Below, piece after piece: positions 8,401 through 15,939 of a DNA stretch of 39,405 nucleotides; position 1 is the first letter of the stretch, and the number at the start of each line of letters is the position of its first letter. The notes under the pieces were generated by a model that worked only from the letters and a program-made list of their open reading frames with translations, ran no database searches and was not told the origin of the DNA. Source of the DNA: CAZPZZ01 sp964591245 (lineage in GTDB: Bacteria; Acidobacteriota; Vicinamibacteria; Vicinamibacterales; UBA8438); contig CAZPZZ010000026.1 of NCBI GenBank assembly GCA_964591245.1, forward strand, positions 1-39,405, read 5' to 3'. The translations under genes and the position numbers were made by a program.

Positions 8401-9255
8401 GCGGCCTGGGAAATCAAAGGCCGGTATCCGGCGGTGCTGGACCATCCAGCCTACGGGGAGCAGGCTCGGCAGCTCTTCGCGGATGGTACGGCATTGTTGA
8501 ACCGGATGGCCAACGAGCGGCGGCTCACTCTCAGAGCCGTCTATGGGTTCTGGCCCGCTGTGAGCGATGGCGATGACATTGTCGTGTTTGAGAGCGACGC
8601 GACCGATATTGATGCGGCGGTCGAGCGTGTCCGGTTCCCGATGTTACGGCAGCAGGCGGCCACCTCGAACGGAGACCAGGTGTCGCACTCATTGGCGGAT
8701 TTCATTGCGTCACGTGACACTGGCCGACGGGATCATATCGGGGCGTTCGCGGTGACGGCGGGGATAGGTGTCGAAGACCTGGTTGCCGAATACGAGCGCG
8801 ACCACGATGACTATCACGCGATCATGGTCAAGGCGCTGGCTGACCGTTTGGCCGAGGCGCTTGCCGAATATCTGCATGCCCAGGCGCGGCGGGACTGGGG
8901 TTACGGCCAGGCGGAGCAGTTGTCACACGACGATCTATTACGAGAGCAATACCGGGGAATTCGTCCCGCCTTCGGTTATCCCGCTTGTCCGGACCACTCC
9001 GAGAAGTTCTCGTTATTCGATCTGCTCGATGCCAGGGCGGTTGGTATCGACCTTACCGAGACTGCCGCCATGATTCCGGCGGCCAGTGTGAGCGGGTTGT
9101 ATTTCGCGCATCCCGAGGCTCGTTACTTTTCGGTCGGCCGTATAGGTGCCGACCAAGTCGGCGATTACGCTCGTCGTAAGGGTGCGCCAGTGGCGGAGGT
9201 CGAACGGTGGCTCGGCCCCTCCTTGGCGTATGAGGTCGGCACGTCGGCGGATTGA
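5494..9255 (+). CDS. metH: Cobalamin-dependent methionine synthase
   Basis: This 1253-residue cytoplasmic enzyme transfers the methyl group of 5-methyltetrahydrofolate through cobalamin to homocysteine, giving methionine. All modules are present in order. The homocysteine domain (about 20-340) has zinc cysteines Cys263 (GINCALG) and Cys326-Cys327 (GGCCGTT). The pterin domain (about 365-640) contains MVGERTNVTGSSKF and VNSISLKEG. The helical cap is at about 660-745. The B12 domain has the axial ligand His777 in GDVHDIGKN and GLSGLITPSLDEM. The C-terminal activation domain (about 940-1253) has RPAFGYPACPDHSEK and YFSVGRIGADQVGDYARRKG. Length is close to the E. coli enzyme (1227). The start follows a GGAGAAG sequence at somewhat long spacing. 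An operator-like palindrome and a regulator relic precede it; no cobalamin or SAM riboswitch is seen. Confidence 0.98.
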   Translation: MSDSETTSPQTLRRPGGATIRERLESLLHDRILVMDGAMGTMIQRHSLDEADFRGARFAGHGQDLKGNNDLLVLTQPEVISGIHRAYLEAGSDIIETNTFSSTAIAQSDYGLETLAYELNVAAAQLATEAARDFTARTPDRPRFVAGAMGPTNRTLSISPDVNDPTFRASTFDAMRAAYAEQARGLIDGGCDLLLIETIFDTLNAKAALVAVQELFDERGIALPLMVSVTITDRSGRTLSGQTIDAFYVSIAHASPLSVGINCALGARDMRPYLAELAGLADCFVSCYPNAGLPNAFGEYDERPTDTGQLLGEFATSGFVNILGGCCGTTPDHIRAIAGAVEGVPPRSLPPRRSGPSRFSGLELLTVRDDSNFLMVGERTNVTGSSKFAQLIRSDDYVTATEVALDQVRGGANVIDVNMDEGLLDSEQAMTRFLNLIATEPEIARVPVMIDSSKWSVIEAGLKCVQGKPVVNSISLKEGEADFLDKAGTLRRYGAAAVVMAFDETGQADTIARKVEICQRAYRLLTGKAKFDPHDIIFDPNILAIATGLEEHNEYAINFIEATRAIKETCPGVLVSGGVSNLSFSFRGNNPVREAIHSAFLYHAIKAGLDMGIVNAGQLVVYEDIKPALLTRVEDIIFNRRPDATERMVDFAETVKGTGTKREIDLAWREGAVDARLSHALVQGIVDYIDADVEEARLAAKRPLDVIEGPLMAGMKVVGDLFGAGKMFLPQVVKSARVMKKAVAYLEPFMEQDRLAHGREATSHGKVVLATVKGDVHDIGKNIVAVVLRCNGYDVIDLGVMVHCDTILQTAADEQADIIGLSGLITPSLDEMVFVAKEMQRRQLERPLLIGGATTSRQHTAVKIAPVYDQSTVHVADASRVIDVVSSLLSPARREAFDDANRDDQATWRAQYASRQERPLRSYEEARAHRFRVEETSGDLPIPAFVGRRELSPIPIADVIPFIDWTFFFAAWEIKGRYPAVLDHPAYGEQARQLFADGTALLNRMANERRLTLRAVYGFWPAVSDGDDIVVFESDATDIDAAVERVRFPMLRQQAATSNGDQVSHSLADFIASRDTGRRDHIGAFAVTAGIGVEDLVAEYERDHDDYHAIMVKALADRLAEALAEYLHAQARRDWGYGQAEQLSHDDLLREQYRGIRPAFGYPACPDHSEKFSLFDLLDARAVGIDLTETAAMIPAASVSGLYFAHPEARYFSVGRIGADQVGDYARRKGAPVAEVERWLGPSLAYEVGTSAD

Positions 9256-9588
9256 GCGTGTGCCGGGCGCGCCTCGACCATGGGTGGTGAGAATAGGTCG
9301 AGCGAGGTACGAATCAGTTGTAAGTGGTGGCTCCCAGGCGATACGTGGAGGGAGCGACGCTTGGCGCAGTTGATGATGTCGCGCGGCGCGTGTTCTTGTG
9401 GAGGGACTCCTCCGCGCAAAGACGTCGCCGGGCTTCTGGCTGGTGGGCCATATTTACAGGAGATGAGTCGCGTCGCCGTTCCGAGCGCTCGCGTTGAGCG
9501 GACGCGCCCTCCTGGATGAGATATGGTCTCCGGCTGATCGGGCCGTTGGGAGGCATGGCAAAGTGTTGATGCGAAGGAGTGCCGGGGG
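9256..9588. other. 333-bp intergenic region without a recognisable gene
   Basis: Between metH and rmuC I find no supported gene. A nested inverted repeat occurs at 9381-9417: outer arms GCGCGG and CCGCGC with an inner GGAG-GGA-CTCC hairpin. It could be a transcript structure or chance in GC-rich DNA; no T-tract follows, so it is not a standard terminator. A GAAGGAG ribosome site for rmuC lies at about 9573-9579. Confidence 0.4.
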
Positions 9589-10920
9589 ATGCAAACGTCT
9601 GATGTCCTTCTGATCGCCGTTCTTGTCGCTGCAGTGGTGGCGATTTGGTTGCTGGTGGTGGTGCTGGGGCGACTCAAGTCGGGGTCTGTCGAGAAGGCGC
9701 TGCGTGATGAGTTGCGCGAGGGGCGGCGCGAATCCCAGCAGGCGTCTCGCCATTTGCGCGAGGAGTTGAGCGGCGGCTTGAAGGCGGGGAATGAGACGCT
9801 CTCCAAGACGCTGGCGGATTTGAGCGCGGTGCAGAACACGCGGCTCGAGGAGTTCGCGAAGAAGCTTGGCGAGCTTTCCGAATCCAACCAGCAGGCGATC
9901 GAGCGGGTGCGCAAGAGCCTCGACGAGCGTGTGAAGGAATTGCGCGAGGGTAACGAGAAGAAGCTCGAGGAGATGCGCAAGACTGTTGACGAGAAGCTGC
10001 AGGGCACACTGGAAAAGCGTCTCGGGGAGTCCTTCAAGCTCGTTAGCGAGCGGTTGGAAAACGTCCAGAAGGGTTTGGGCGAGATGCAGAACTTGGCATC
10101 GGGCGTCGGTGACTTGAAGCGGGTGTTGACCAACGTGAAGGCGCGCGGTACCTGGGCCGAGGTGCAACTCGGGGCCATTCTCGATCAGACGCTCACGCCC
10201 GAGCAGTACGTCAAGAACGTCCAGACCAAAGAGAATACGTCCGAGCGTGTGGAGTTCGCGGTGAAGCTCCCGGGCTCGAAAGACGGCCTGGGCGACAGCC
10301 TGCTCCTTCCCATCGACTCTAAATTTCCCACCGAAGACTACCAACGCCTGCAGGATGCCTCGGACCAGGCGGATCAGGAGGCGGCCGAGAAGAGTCTGAC
10401 CGCCTTTCTACGGACAGTGCGACACTCTGCCAAGGAGATCCAGTCGAAGTACATCAACCCGCCCACCACGACCGACTTTGCGGTGATGTTTCTCGCGACC
10501 GAAGGGATGTACGCCGAGGTGCTTCGACAGCCCGGTCTTCTGGAGGAGATCCAGCACGACCACCGCATCGTGATTGCCGGCCCTACGACTATCACCGCCA
10601 TCCTGACCAGTCTGCGTATGGGTTTTCGGACGCTCGCGATCGAGAAGCAGGCCAGCGAGGTCTGGCAGGTCTTGGCCGCCGTAAAGACGGAGTTCGGCAA
10701 ATTCGGAGACGTTCTCGACAAGGTGAAGAAGCAGTTGAACACGGCGAGCAGATCCATCGAACAGACCGGCACGCGTACCCGGGCCATGGAGCGGAAGCTC
10801 AGCTCGGTTGAGCGTCTTTCGGAAGAAGACTCGGCCCAGGTGCTGGGCCTGACTGATCTGGAATCGAACTCGGCAACTCTACAGATCGAAGACGGCTCGG
10901 CAGGCGACGACGAAGGCTGA
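9589..10920 (+). CDS. rmuC: DNA recombination protein RmuC
   Basis: This 443-residue protein has the RmuC family layout: one N-terminal transmembrane helix (about residues 5-27, VLLIAVLVAAVVAIWLLVVV), a long charged coiled coil (about 35-170), and the RmuC core (about 172-385) resembling PD-(D/E)XK nucleases. The core shows GDLKRVLTNVKARGTWAEVQ, the hallmark LLPIDSKFPTEDYQRL and FLATEGMYAEVLR. RmuC limits inversions and rearrangements at short inverted repeats in E. coli; direct nuclease activity is inferred for the family. The ATG start is about 10 bp after GAAGGAG. The high-GC codon bias leaves long open frames on the opposite strand here; they are shadows. Confidence 0.95.
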   Translation: MQTSDVLLIAVLVAAVVAIWLLVVVLGRLKSGSVEKALRDELREGRRESQQASRHLREELSGGLKAGNETLSKTLADLSAVQNTRLEEFAKKLGELSESNQQAIERVRKSLDERVKELREGNEKKLEEMRKTVDEKLQGTLEKRLGESFKLVSERLENVQKGLGEMQNLASGVGDLKRVLTNVKARGTWAEVQLGAILDQTLTPEQYVKNVQTKENTSERVEFAVKLPGSKDGLGDSLLLPIDSKFPTEDYQRLQDASDQADQEAAEKSLTAFLRTVRHSAKEIQSKYINPPTTTDFAVMFLATEGMYAEVLRQPGLLEEIQHDHRIVIAGPTTITAILTSLRMGFRTLAIEKQASEVWQVLAAVKTEFGKFGDVLDKVKKQLNTASRSIEQTGTRTRAMERKLSSVERLSEEDSAQVLGLTDLESNSATLQIEDGSAGDDEG

Positions 10921-10973
10921 CCCACGCGTGATGGTCCGAGAGGTTGTCGCAAGGCTTGCGGCGGACCCGGTAG

Positions 10974-11204
10974 GTTGCGCTTTGGATCGTTGCGGATGGA
11001 GCCGAGGTCAATGCGCGAACCCGCATCTTTGTCGAGAACCCAGAACTGGTGACCGACCCGGGGGATGGCGTTGGTGGGGAGTGCTTGCGGGAAGTGGCTC
11101 TCAATGTGTGGCGCCGACCAGGAGCGTGCCATAGCGGTTGTCTGCGAGTTCACCTGGGGGAGGTGTACAATCACCCGCAACGACTCGTTGCAACTTCCGC
11201 CTGA
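10974..11204 (+). other. Open 76-codon stretch upstream of the GNAT gene, possible gene remnant
   Basis: After a TAG at 10971 the frame is open to TGA at 11202-11204. It reads in protein-like fashion (for example ARTRIFVENPELVTDPGDGV and then GECLREVALNVWR) with third-position GC similar to neighbouring genes. It has no good start codon or ribosome site and I do not recognise a family. It could be the tail of a decayed gene, or chance. Confidence 0.18.
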
Positions 11205-11212
11205 CCTATCTG

Positions 11213-11806
11213 ATGGAGTATCACATTCGGCAGTATGGGCTGCAGCAAGGCGCGCTCGAAATTCAGTATATCGAGGAGTTCTTCGGAGAATTTCCCCGGC
11301 GTAAGACATCCTCCGAGGTCATGCGGCGGTTGGATAATCGCGATCACCAGATTGTGATGGCCGAGACAGCCCTGCCTGATGATCCGGAAACGGTAGTGCC
11401 TGTCGCTTTCAAGGTTTCCCACGAGATTCGCCTTGGTGAGGTCGAACCCAAGCTGGCCGACCTGGTGAGTCGCCTGGGCGATTGTGTGGCGTTCGCTGAC
11501 CGAAAGATTCTCTACAGCTGGATTGGTGGTACCCGGCGTGACTGGCGTGGGCAGGGATTCTTCCGGGCACTGACCGAGCAGCAAGAGGCCTGGGCACACG
11601 ACAATGGATTCGATGAGGTTGTCGTCAAGACCAAGAATCGCTTCTATGCGATGCGCAGCACGCTCGACCACCTTGAATTCAATGTCATTAAATTGGAGCC
11701 ACATGCTGAAGATCCCAATGACTCTAAGGTGTATCTGAGTAAACGGTTGGGGCATGAGGTGGTCGACCGGCATCGTAGTCGACGCGCGGTGACTCACGTC
11801 GGCTAG
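11213..11806 (+). CDS. GNAT-family N-acetyltransferase
   Basis: This 197-residue protein has a GNAT fold acetyl-CoA-binding motif A at residues 108-120 (RRDWRGQGFFRAL, the R/Q-x-x-G-x-G type) after the strand YSWIGGT. Motif B follows (HDNGFDEVVVKTKNRFYAMR), then a C-terminal strand. I start at ATG 11213 (MEYHIRQYG); the frame is open upstream to about 11138, but that part (SPGGGVQSPATTR) is not protein-like. No clear Shine-Dalgarno sequence is seen. The substrate, whether small molecule or protein N-terminus, is unknown. It converges with the glycosylase gene across about 93 bp. Confidence 0.8.
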   Translation: MEYHIRQYGLQQGALEIQYIEEFFGEFPRRKTSSEVMRRLDNRDHQIVMAETALPDDPETVVPVAFKVSHEIRLGEVEPKLADLVSRLGDCVAFADRKILYSWIGGTRRDWRGQGFFRALTEQQEAWAHDNGFDEVVVKTKNRFYAMRSTLDHLEFNVIKLEPHAEDPNDSKVYLSKRLGHEVVDRHRSRRAVTHVG

Positions 11807-11899
11807 GTGGCAGGGCCTTTCAGGTGGGGCGTTGACGCTTGTCTCTTGGTCAACCGAGTTGTGGCGTTGCGAGTAGGACTCCGGCGAGGGACGTAGGCA

Positions 11900-12490
11900 C
11901 TATCGTCTCTGTCGTCTGGCGAGGGCGGCGTGGCGGTGGCATTTGACAAGGTGATCGTTCACCATGCCGACGGCTTGCATGAACGCGTAGCAGATTGTGG
12001 GCCCGACGAACCCGAAACCTTGGCCCTTCAGTTCTCGACTCATTGCTCGTGATTCAGTGGTTTCTGCTGGAACTTCGGTTGCCTCCGTCCAGTGGTTTTG
12101 TCTCGGGCGTCCCTCGACGAATTGCCAGATGTAGGAATCGAAGCTGCCATGCTGCACTTGCGCATCGAGAAATGCGCGAGCATTGCTGATGGTTGACTCA
12201 ATCTTGCGTCGGTTCCGGACGATCCCTGGGTTCGCGAGAAGTCGCTCGATCTGCCGTTGGTCATAGCGAGCGATGTAAGCTGCGTCGAATCCCGAGAATG
12301 CCTCGCGGTAGTGTTCGCGTTTGCGCAGGATGGTGATCCAGGCGAGTCCGGCTTGAGCGCCTTCGAGCAGGAGCATTTCGAAGAGGCGTCGGTCGTCATG
12401 TAGTGGCACTCCCCACTCGGTATCGTGATATCGCTGATAGAGCGGATCGGAGCCTGACCACGGGCAGCGGATGACGGGGGCTCTTGTCAT
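11900..12490 (-). CDS. tag: DNA-3-methyladenine glycosylase I
   Basis: This 196-residue base-excision repair enzyme removes 3-methyladenine from alkylated DNA. It aligns over its full length with the Tag family: the CPW start with DPLYQRYHDTEWGVPLHDD, the LLEGAQAGLAWITILRKRE block (catalytic-site Glu43, aromatic Trp51), and GFGFVGPTICYAFMQAVGMV at the end. The zinc-site residues typical of Tag are all present: Cys9, His22, His180 and Cys184. Its ATG shares ATGA with the stop of the PEGA-domain gene upstream, so translation is probably coupled although the two products have no obvious link. Confidence 0.96.
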   Translation of the reverse strand: MTRAPVIRCPWSGSDPLYQRYHDTEWGVPLHDDRRLFEMLLLEGAQAGLAWITILRKREHYREAFSGFDAAYIARYDQRQIERLLANPGIVRNRRKIESTISNARAFLDAQVQHGSFDSYIWQFVEGRPRQNHWTEATEVPAETTESRAMSRELKGQGFGFVGPTICYAFMQAVGMVNDHLVKCHRHAALARRQRR

Positions 12491-13278
12491 CGACGAGCAG
12501 CAAGCCGATCCCGGATTTGTTCGACCTCCCGATGAAAGACAAAAAGCGCGTCGGCGGTCTCCTGTTCATCCGTGAAATTGTAGGTCCGTCCGTCTCTTTC
12601 CTTGACCGTCAGGGTGTGCTCGAGATAGTCGACCTCATGCTCTTCGATCTGTGAGAGGGGCAGGGAGAACGCGTCGTCGTCCGAGGTTTCGTAGTGTATC
12701 CCGTCGAGATCTGCGCGGAGTATGCCTTGGCACGAGCCGAATCGATGCTTGTGGATAACCGTGACTCGTGTATCGAGTCGTATCTGGAGGAAGCGGACAT
12801 CGACGGAGACGAGTTCCGAACCGAGTTCCACATCCCGGGCAAAACCCTCATGGCCCTCTGCGGACACATTCAATCGATGCATGCCTGCAGGAACGTCTGA
12901 GCTTTCTAAAGGGGTAGTGCCCAAGAATTCTCGGTTGAGGAAGACCGATGCTCCGGCGACATCGCTGGTGACCCGGAGGAGTGGTAACGCGACCGGATCG
13001 GGTGCCGCAGGGACTGGTTCCGGGTCCGCGAGAGGAGTTGGGTCGGGCTCGGGCTCTGGCTCTGGGGTGCTGGGTTCGGGTTCGGGAACCGGTTCCGGCG
13101 CAGGCGCGACGGCCCGGCGCGGTGGGTCCGTGGCGGCGCGTTCGGGTGTTGATTCGCTGAGCCCGGGCATCCACAAGTAGGCAGCGATCCCCCCGGCGAC
13201 CAGAAGCAGGCCGATGAGAATGACGAGACCTCCTCGTCCGGATCTTTCAGGTTCTGGCTGGTGCTCGAGTATCGACAT
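12487..13278 (-). CDS. Membrane-anchored PEGA-domain protein with Pro/Glu-rich linker
   Basis: This 263-residue protein has a short cytoplasmic N-terminus, one transmembrane helix (about residues 17-37), a linker rich in Pro-Glu repeats (about 55-97), and a PEGA-type beta domain (about 100-155, with SVFLNREFLGTTPLES and PAGMHRLNVSAEG). A C-terminal beta-rich part (about 165-250; GILRADLDGIHYETSDDDAF, LTVKERDGRTYNF) looks like a PH-type fold. PEGA domains occur in surface and envelope proteins; the linker would span part of the periplasm. No catalytic motif is seen and no function can be assigned. The start lies only 17 bp from the divergent cyclophilin start, so a slightly later real start is possible. 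Confidence 0.7.
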   Translation of the reverse strand: MSILEHQPEPERSGRGGLVILIGLLLVAGGIAAYLWMPGLSESTPERAATDPPRRAVAPAPEPVPEPEPSTPEPEPEPDPTPLADPEPVPAAPDPVALPLLRVTSDVAGASVFLNREFLGTTPLESSDVPAGMHRLNVSAEGHEGFARDVELGSELVSVDVRFLQIRLDTRVTVIHKHRFGSCQGILRADLDGIHYETSDDDAFSLPLSQIEEHEVDYLEHTLTVKERDGRTYNFTDEQETADALFVFHREVEQIRDRLAARR

Positions 13279-13295
13279 CCCTATGATGTTAGAGC

Positions 13296-14420
13296 ATGAC
13301 TCGACTCTTCGTGATCACACTTTTCCTGTTGCCTGCTCTTGCGCTCGGTGCGCAGCAAGAACGCGAGTTGTTTGAAGCCACGCTGACTGTGGGTGAAATG
13401 AGTGATAAGCAGGCGGTGGTCGAAACGACCGCCGGCACCTTCGTCATTGATCTATTGGCAGAGGCGGCACCAAATCATGTCGGGTTCTTTCTTCAGCAGG
13501 TTGAGGCGGGTGAATATGACGGGACCAGTTTCCATCGGATGATTGCGCGAGGGGTCATCCAAGGCGGCGATCCGATCACCAAGGATCTCGATCGTGCAGA
13601 TGAGTATGGACGAGGCGGGTTGGGACTGGTAGCGGCGGAACCGAGTGATGAACTCCATACGCGAGGTACGGTTTCTGCGGTGGGGGTGCCCGGGGATCCG
13701 ACAAGCGACGGTACCCAGTTTCTGATTACGGTCGTCGCCCAGCCAGGATTGGATGGACACCACACGGTGTGGGGCCGCGTTGCTGAAGGGTTGCCTGTGG
13801 TGACCAGAATTTCCGAAACGCCGGTAGATGCACAAGGGAGGGCGACTGAACGGGTGGAGATCGTCTCTGTCTCGATTCGGGACTGGACTCCGCCGCCGCT
13901 GCCAGCGTTCACCACTGAGACGGTAGCGGAACTCGCGCGGTATCAAGCCGTGCTGGAAACGAGCGGGGGATCGATCACGCTCGAGTTTTTTCCGGATCGT
14001 GCCCCTGAGCATGTCAGGAATTTTCTGCGTTTAGCGAATGCGGCCGTCTACGACGGCATGGCGTTTCATCGGATCGCACCGGGTTTCGTCATACAGACAG
14101 GCTTTGTTCCGAGCCGGAGCGTGCCACTCAGTGAGGAACAGCGAAGCCTGGTAGTGACCTTGGAGCCGGAATTCAACGACATTCCTCACGTGAAAGGGAT
14201 TGTCTCGATGGCCCGTGGCGATGACGAGGCAAGTGCGTCCACGTCTTTTTTCATCGTGACGGACACTTCGCCGGAGCTTGATGGTGTCTACACCGTCTTT
14301 GGACGCGTAATTGAGGGCATTGAGGCAGTGGAGCGGATCGAAGCGACCCCGGTCGAAGGTGAGACCCCGAACTATCGCGTCGAGCTGAGTCGTGTCCGGC
14401 TAGAGGTAATACCGGATTGA
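13296..14420 (+). CDS. Secreted peptidyl-prolyl isomerase with two cyclophilin domains
   Basis: This 374-residue protein has a signal peptide (MTRLFVITLFLLPALALGAQ) and two consecutive cyclophilin domains at about 40-195 and 216-372. Cyclophilins catalyse cis-trans isomerisation of Xaa-Pro bonds in folding proteins, here presumably in the periplasm. The catalytic FHR arginine is kept in both: Arg81 (TSFHRMIARGVIQGGDP) and Arg259 (MAFHRIAPGFVIQTG). The matching strand motifs are GTQFLITV in the first domain and STSFFIVT in the second. Most bacterial cyclophilins have one domain, so the internal duplication is worth noting. It is divergent from the PEGA gene at only 17 bp. Confidence 0.9.
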   Translation: MTRLFVITLFLLPALALGAQQERELFEATLTVGEMSDKQAVVETTAGTFVIDLLAEAAPNHVGFFLQQVEAGEYDGTSFHRMIARGVIQGGDPITKDLDRADEYGRGGLGLVAAEPSDELHTRGTVSAVGVPGDPTSDGTQFLITVVAQPGLDGHHTVWGRVAEGLPVVTRISETPVDAQGRATERVEIVSVSIRDWTPPPLPAFTTETVAELARYQAVLETSGGSITLEFFPDRAPEHVRNFLRLANAAVYDGMAFHRIAPGFVIQTGFVPSRSVPLSEEQRSLVVTLEPEFNDIPHVKGIVSMARGDDEASASTSFFIVTDTSPELDGVYTVFGRVIEGIEAVERIEATPVEGETPNYRVELSRVRLEVIPD

Positions 14421-14445
14421 CGAGGTATGGGCGCGGTACCGACGC

Positions 14446-15480
14446 ATGCACACTCGACGAATGGATTTTCTGATGCGACGTTCGACTGACACGTGTTCTG
14501 TGGCCATGCTTTTCATGGCTTTCGCTGTGATCGGGTGTGACGGTGACGAGTCGAGTGGAGGTTTGCCCCCAACGGCGTCGGGGTTTCCAGGAAGGCCGAT
14601 CACGCTCATTGCTCCAGCAAATCCTGGAGGAGGCTGGGACCAAACAGCGCGACAGGTTCGTCAAGTGTGGACTGAGATGGGCATTCTCGGGGTTCCTGTA
14701 GAGGTGGTCAATCGGGGTGGCGCCGGAGGTGCGATCGGATTGGCTGATTTCGTGACGCGACATCGAAATACGCCAAGTACGTTGATGGTCTTTGGCCAAG
14801 TGATGTTGGGGGCGATCCGCACGAACGCAAGTGCCGTGTCGCTCGAAGAGACCGTACCGCTGGCTCGCCTGCTGAACGAGTACCAGGTGGTCGCTGTTCC
14901 GGCCGCCTCTCCCTATCAGACCATTGAGGAACTTATCGAGGACTTCCGTGACCGTCCGGAAGCGATAAGCTGGGCAGGGGGGTCTGCAGGTGGGATCGAC
15001 CACATCATGATCGGGCTGATGGCCGAGGCGGCGGGCGTCGATCCGCGCCGGATAAATTACATCGCTCATTCGGGTGGAGGTGAGGCTGCCGTTGCGGTGA
15101 TGGGAGGCCATGTCGTCGCGGGGGTTTCCGGGCTAGGCGAGTGGGGGGCGCATTTGGGGTCGGATCGCATGCGCGCGCTGGCGGTTTCGTCTCCGGAACG
15201 CGTCGGCGAGGGACGAATCCCGACGTTGCGCGAGAGTGGGCTCGACCTTGAGCTCGCCAATTGGCGCGCGATTGCGGCGCCGCCCGAGACTGATGCGGAA
15301 ACCCGGGCTTGGCTCGTGCACGCGTTGGAGGAGCTTCGCGCGTCGGCTACGTGGCAGGCCATTCTGCAGGCGAATCAATGGGAGGATAGTTTTCTCACCG
15401 GTTCTGCCTTTGAACAATTTCTGGTGGATGAAGCTGAAACGACTGACGCCATGCTTCTGGCGATCGGCCTCATCGAGTAA
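14446..15480 (+). CDS. tctC: Tripartite tricarboxylate transporter substrate-binding lipoprotein (TctC/Bug family)
   Basis: This is the extracytoplasmic binding protein of a TTT-family secondary transporter. The 344-residue frame has a lipobox ending in Cys31 (AVIGC), so it should be lipid-anchored. The mature part opens with FPGRPITLIAPANPGGGWDQ, the typical Bug start, and contains the SWAGGSAGGIDHIMIGLMAE and GVSGLGEWG segments that line the ligand site. Starts at 14446, 14461 or 14473 are all possible; the last gives the most compact signal peptide. It leads the order TctC-TctB-TctA. The ligand, usually a carboxylic acid, cannot be read from sequence. Confidence 0.9.
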   Translation: MHTRRMDFLMRRSTDTCSVAMLFMAFAVIGCDGDESSGGLPPTASGFPGRPITLIAPANPGGGWDQTARQVRQVWTEMGILGVPVEVVNRGGAGGAIGLADFVTRHRNTPSTLMVFGQVMLGAIRTNASAVSLEETVPLARLLNEYQVVAVPAASPYQTIEELIEDFRDRPEAISWAGGSAGGIDHIMIGLMAEAAGVDPRRINYIAHSGGGEAAVAVMGGHVVAGVSGLGEWGAHLGSDRMRALAVSSPERVGEGRIPTLRESGLDLELANWRAIAAPPETDAETRAWLVHALEELRASATWQAILQANQWEDSFLTGSAFEQFLVDEAETTDAMLLAIGLIE

Positions 15481-15498
15481 CGAGTTTCGTTGCGCCTG

Positions 15499-15933
15499 AT
15501 GAAATCCGACCGCCCGCTTGTCGTTGTGCTCGTGGCGTTGAGTGCGGGTTACCTTGCGGCCGTGGGGCTCATCTCGCAGCCGGCCGGTCAGTACGCTGCG
15601 GTAGGGCCACGCGCGTTTCCGTTGGTGGTCGGTCTTGGTCTTCTGGTGTGCTCGGCCGCAATCGCGTTTCAAGTGCGCGATGATGAACAACCGGTGCCTG
15701 TGGATTGGCACCGCTTCCTGAGCTGTGCCCTGTGGTTTCTCGCCTACCTCGGGCTCTTTGAGACCGTCGGGCATCTAGTGAGTACCGCGGTGTTCATCAC
15801 CTGCCAAGCGCGGCTTCTCGGGAGCACGGCTTGGAGGCGGAACGTATTCTGCGGCGTGACGGTTTCGGTCGCGATCTATGCGCTCTTGGACCGTTTCTTG
15901 GGATTACCCCTTCCACCGGGCTGGCTTGGTTAA
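15499..15933 (+). CDS. tctB: Tripartite tricarboxylate transporter small membrane subunit TctB
   Basis: This roughly 144-residue hydrophobic protein has four predicted transmembrane segments (LVVVLVALSAGYLAAVGLIS, then AFPLVVGLGLLVCSA, a pair after the charged loop, and the C-terminal segment LDRFLGLPLPPGW). The VGPRAFPLVVGLGL segment is typical of TctB. ATG at 15499 is preferred over the in-frame TTG at 15490. It sits 18 bp after the binding protein and 6 bp before TctA, so the three form one unit. Confidence 0.88.
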   Translation: MKSDRPLVVVLVALSAGYLAAVGLISQPAGQYAAVGPRAFPLVVGLGLLVCSAAIAFQVRDDEQPVPVDWHRFLSCALWFLAYLGLFETVGHLVSTAVFITCQARLLGSTAWRRNVFCGVTVSVAIYALLDRFLGLPLPPGWLG

Positions 15934-15939
15934 GCACCG

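Noticed and set aside
9280..9519. 79-codon plus-strand open frame after metH
   Set aside because: No ribosome site and no protein-like pattern; the overlapping inverted repeat argues for non-coding sequence.
9165..10344. Two long minus-strand open frames (337 and 296 codons) over rmuC
   Set aside because: Both are antisense to the clearly coding rmuC coiled coil and show repetitive Ser/Arg or Leu/Gln patterns that mirror rmuC codons.
10374..11309. 311-codon minus-strand open frame
   Set aside because: Mostly antisense to rmuC and the start of the GNAT gene, with no recognisable domain.
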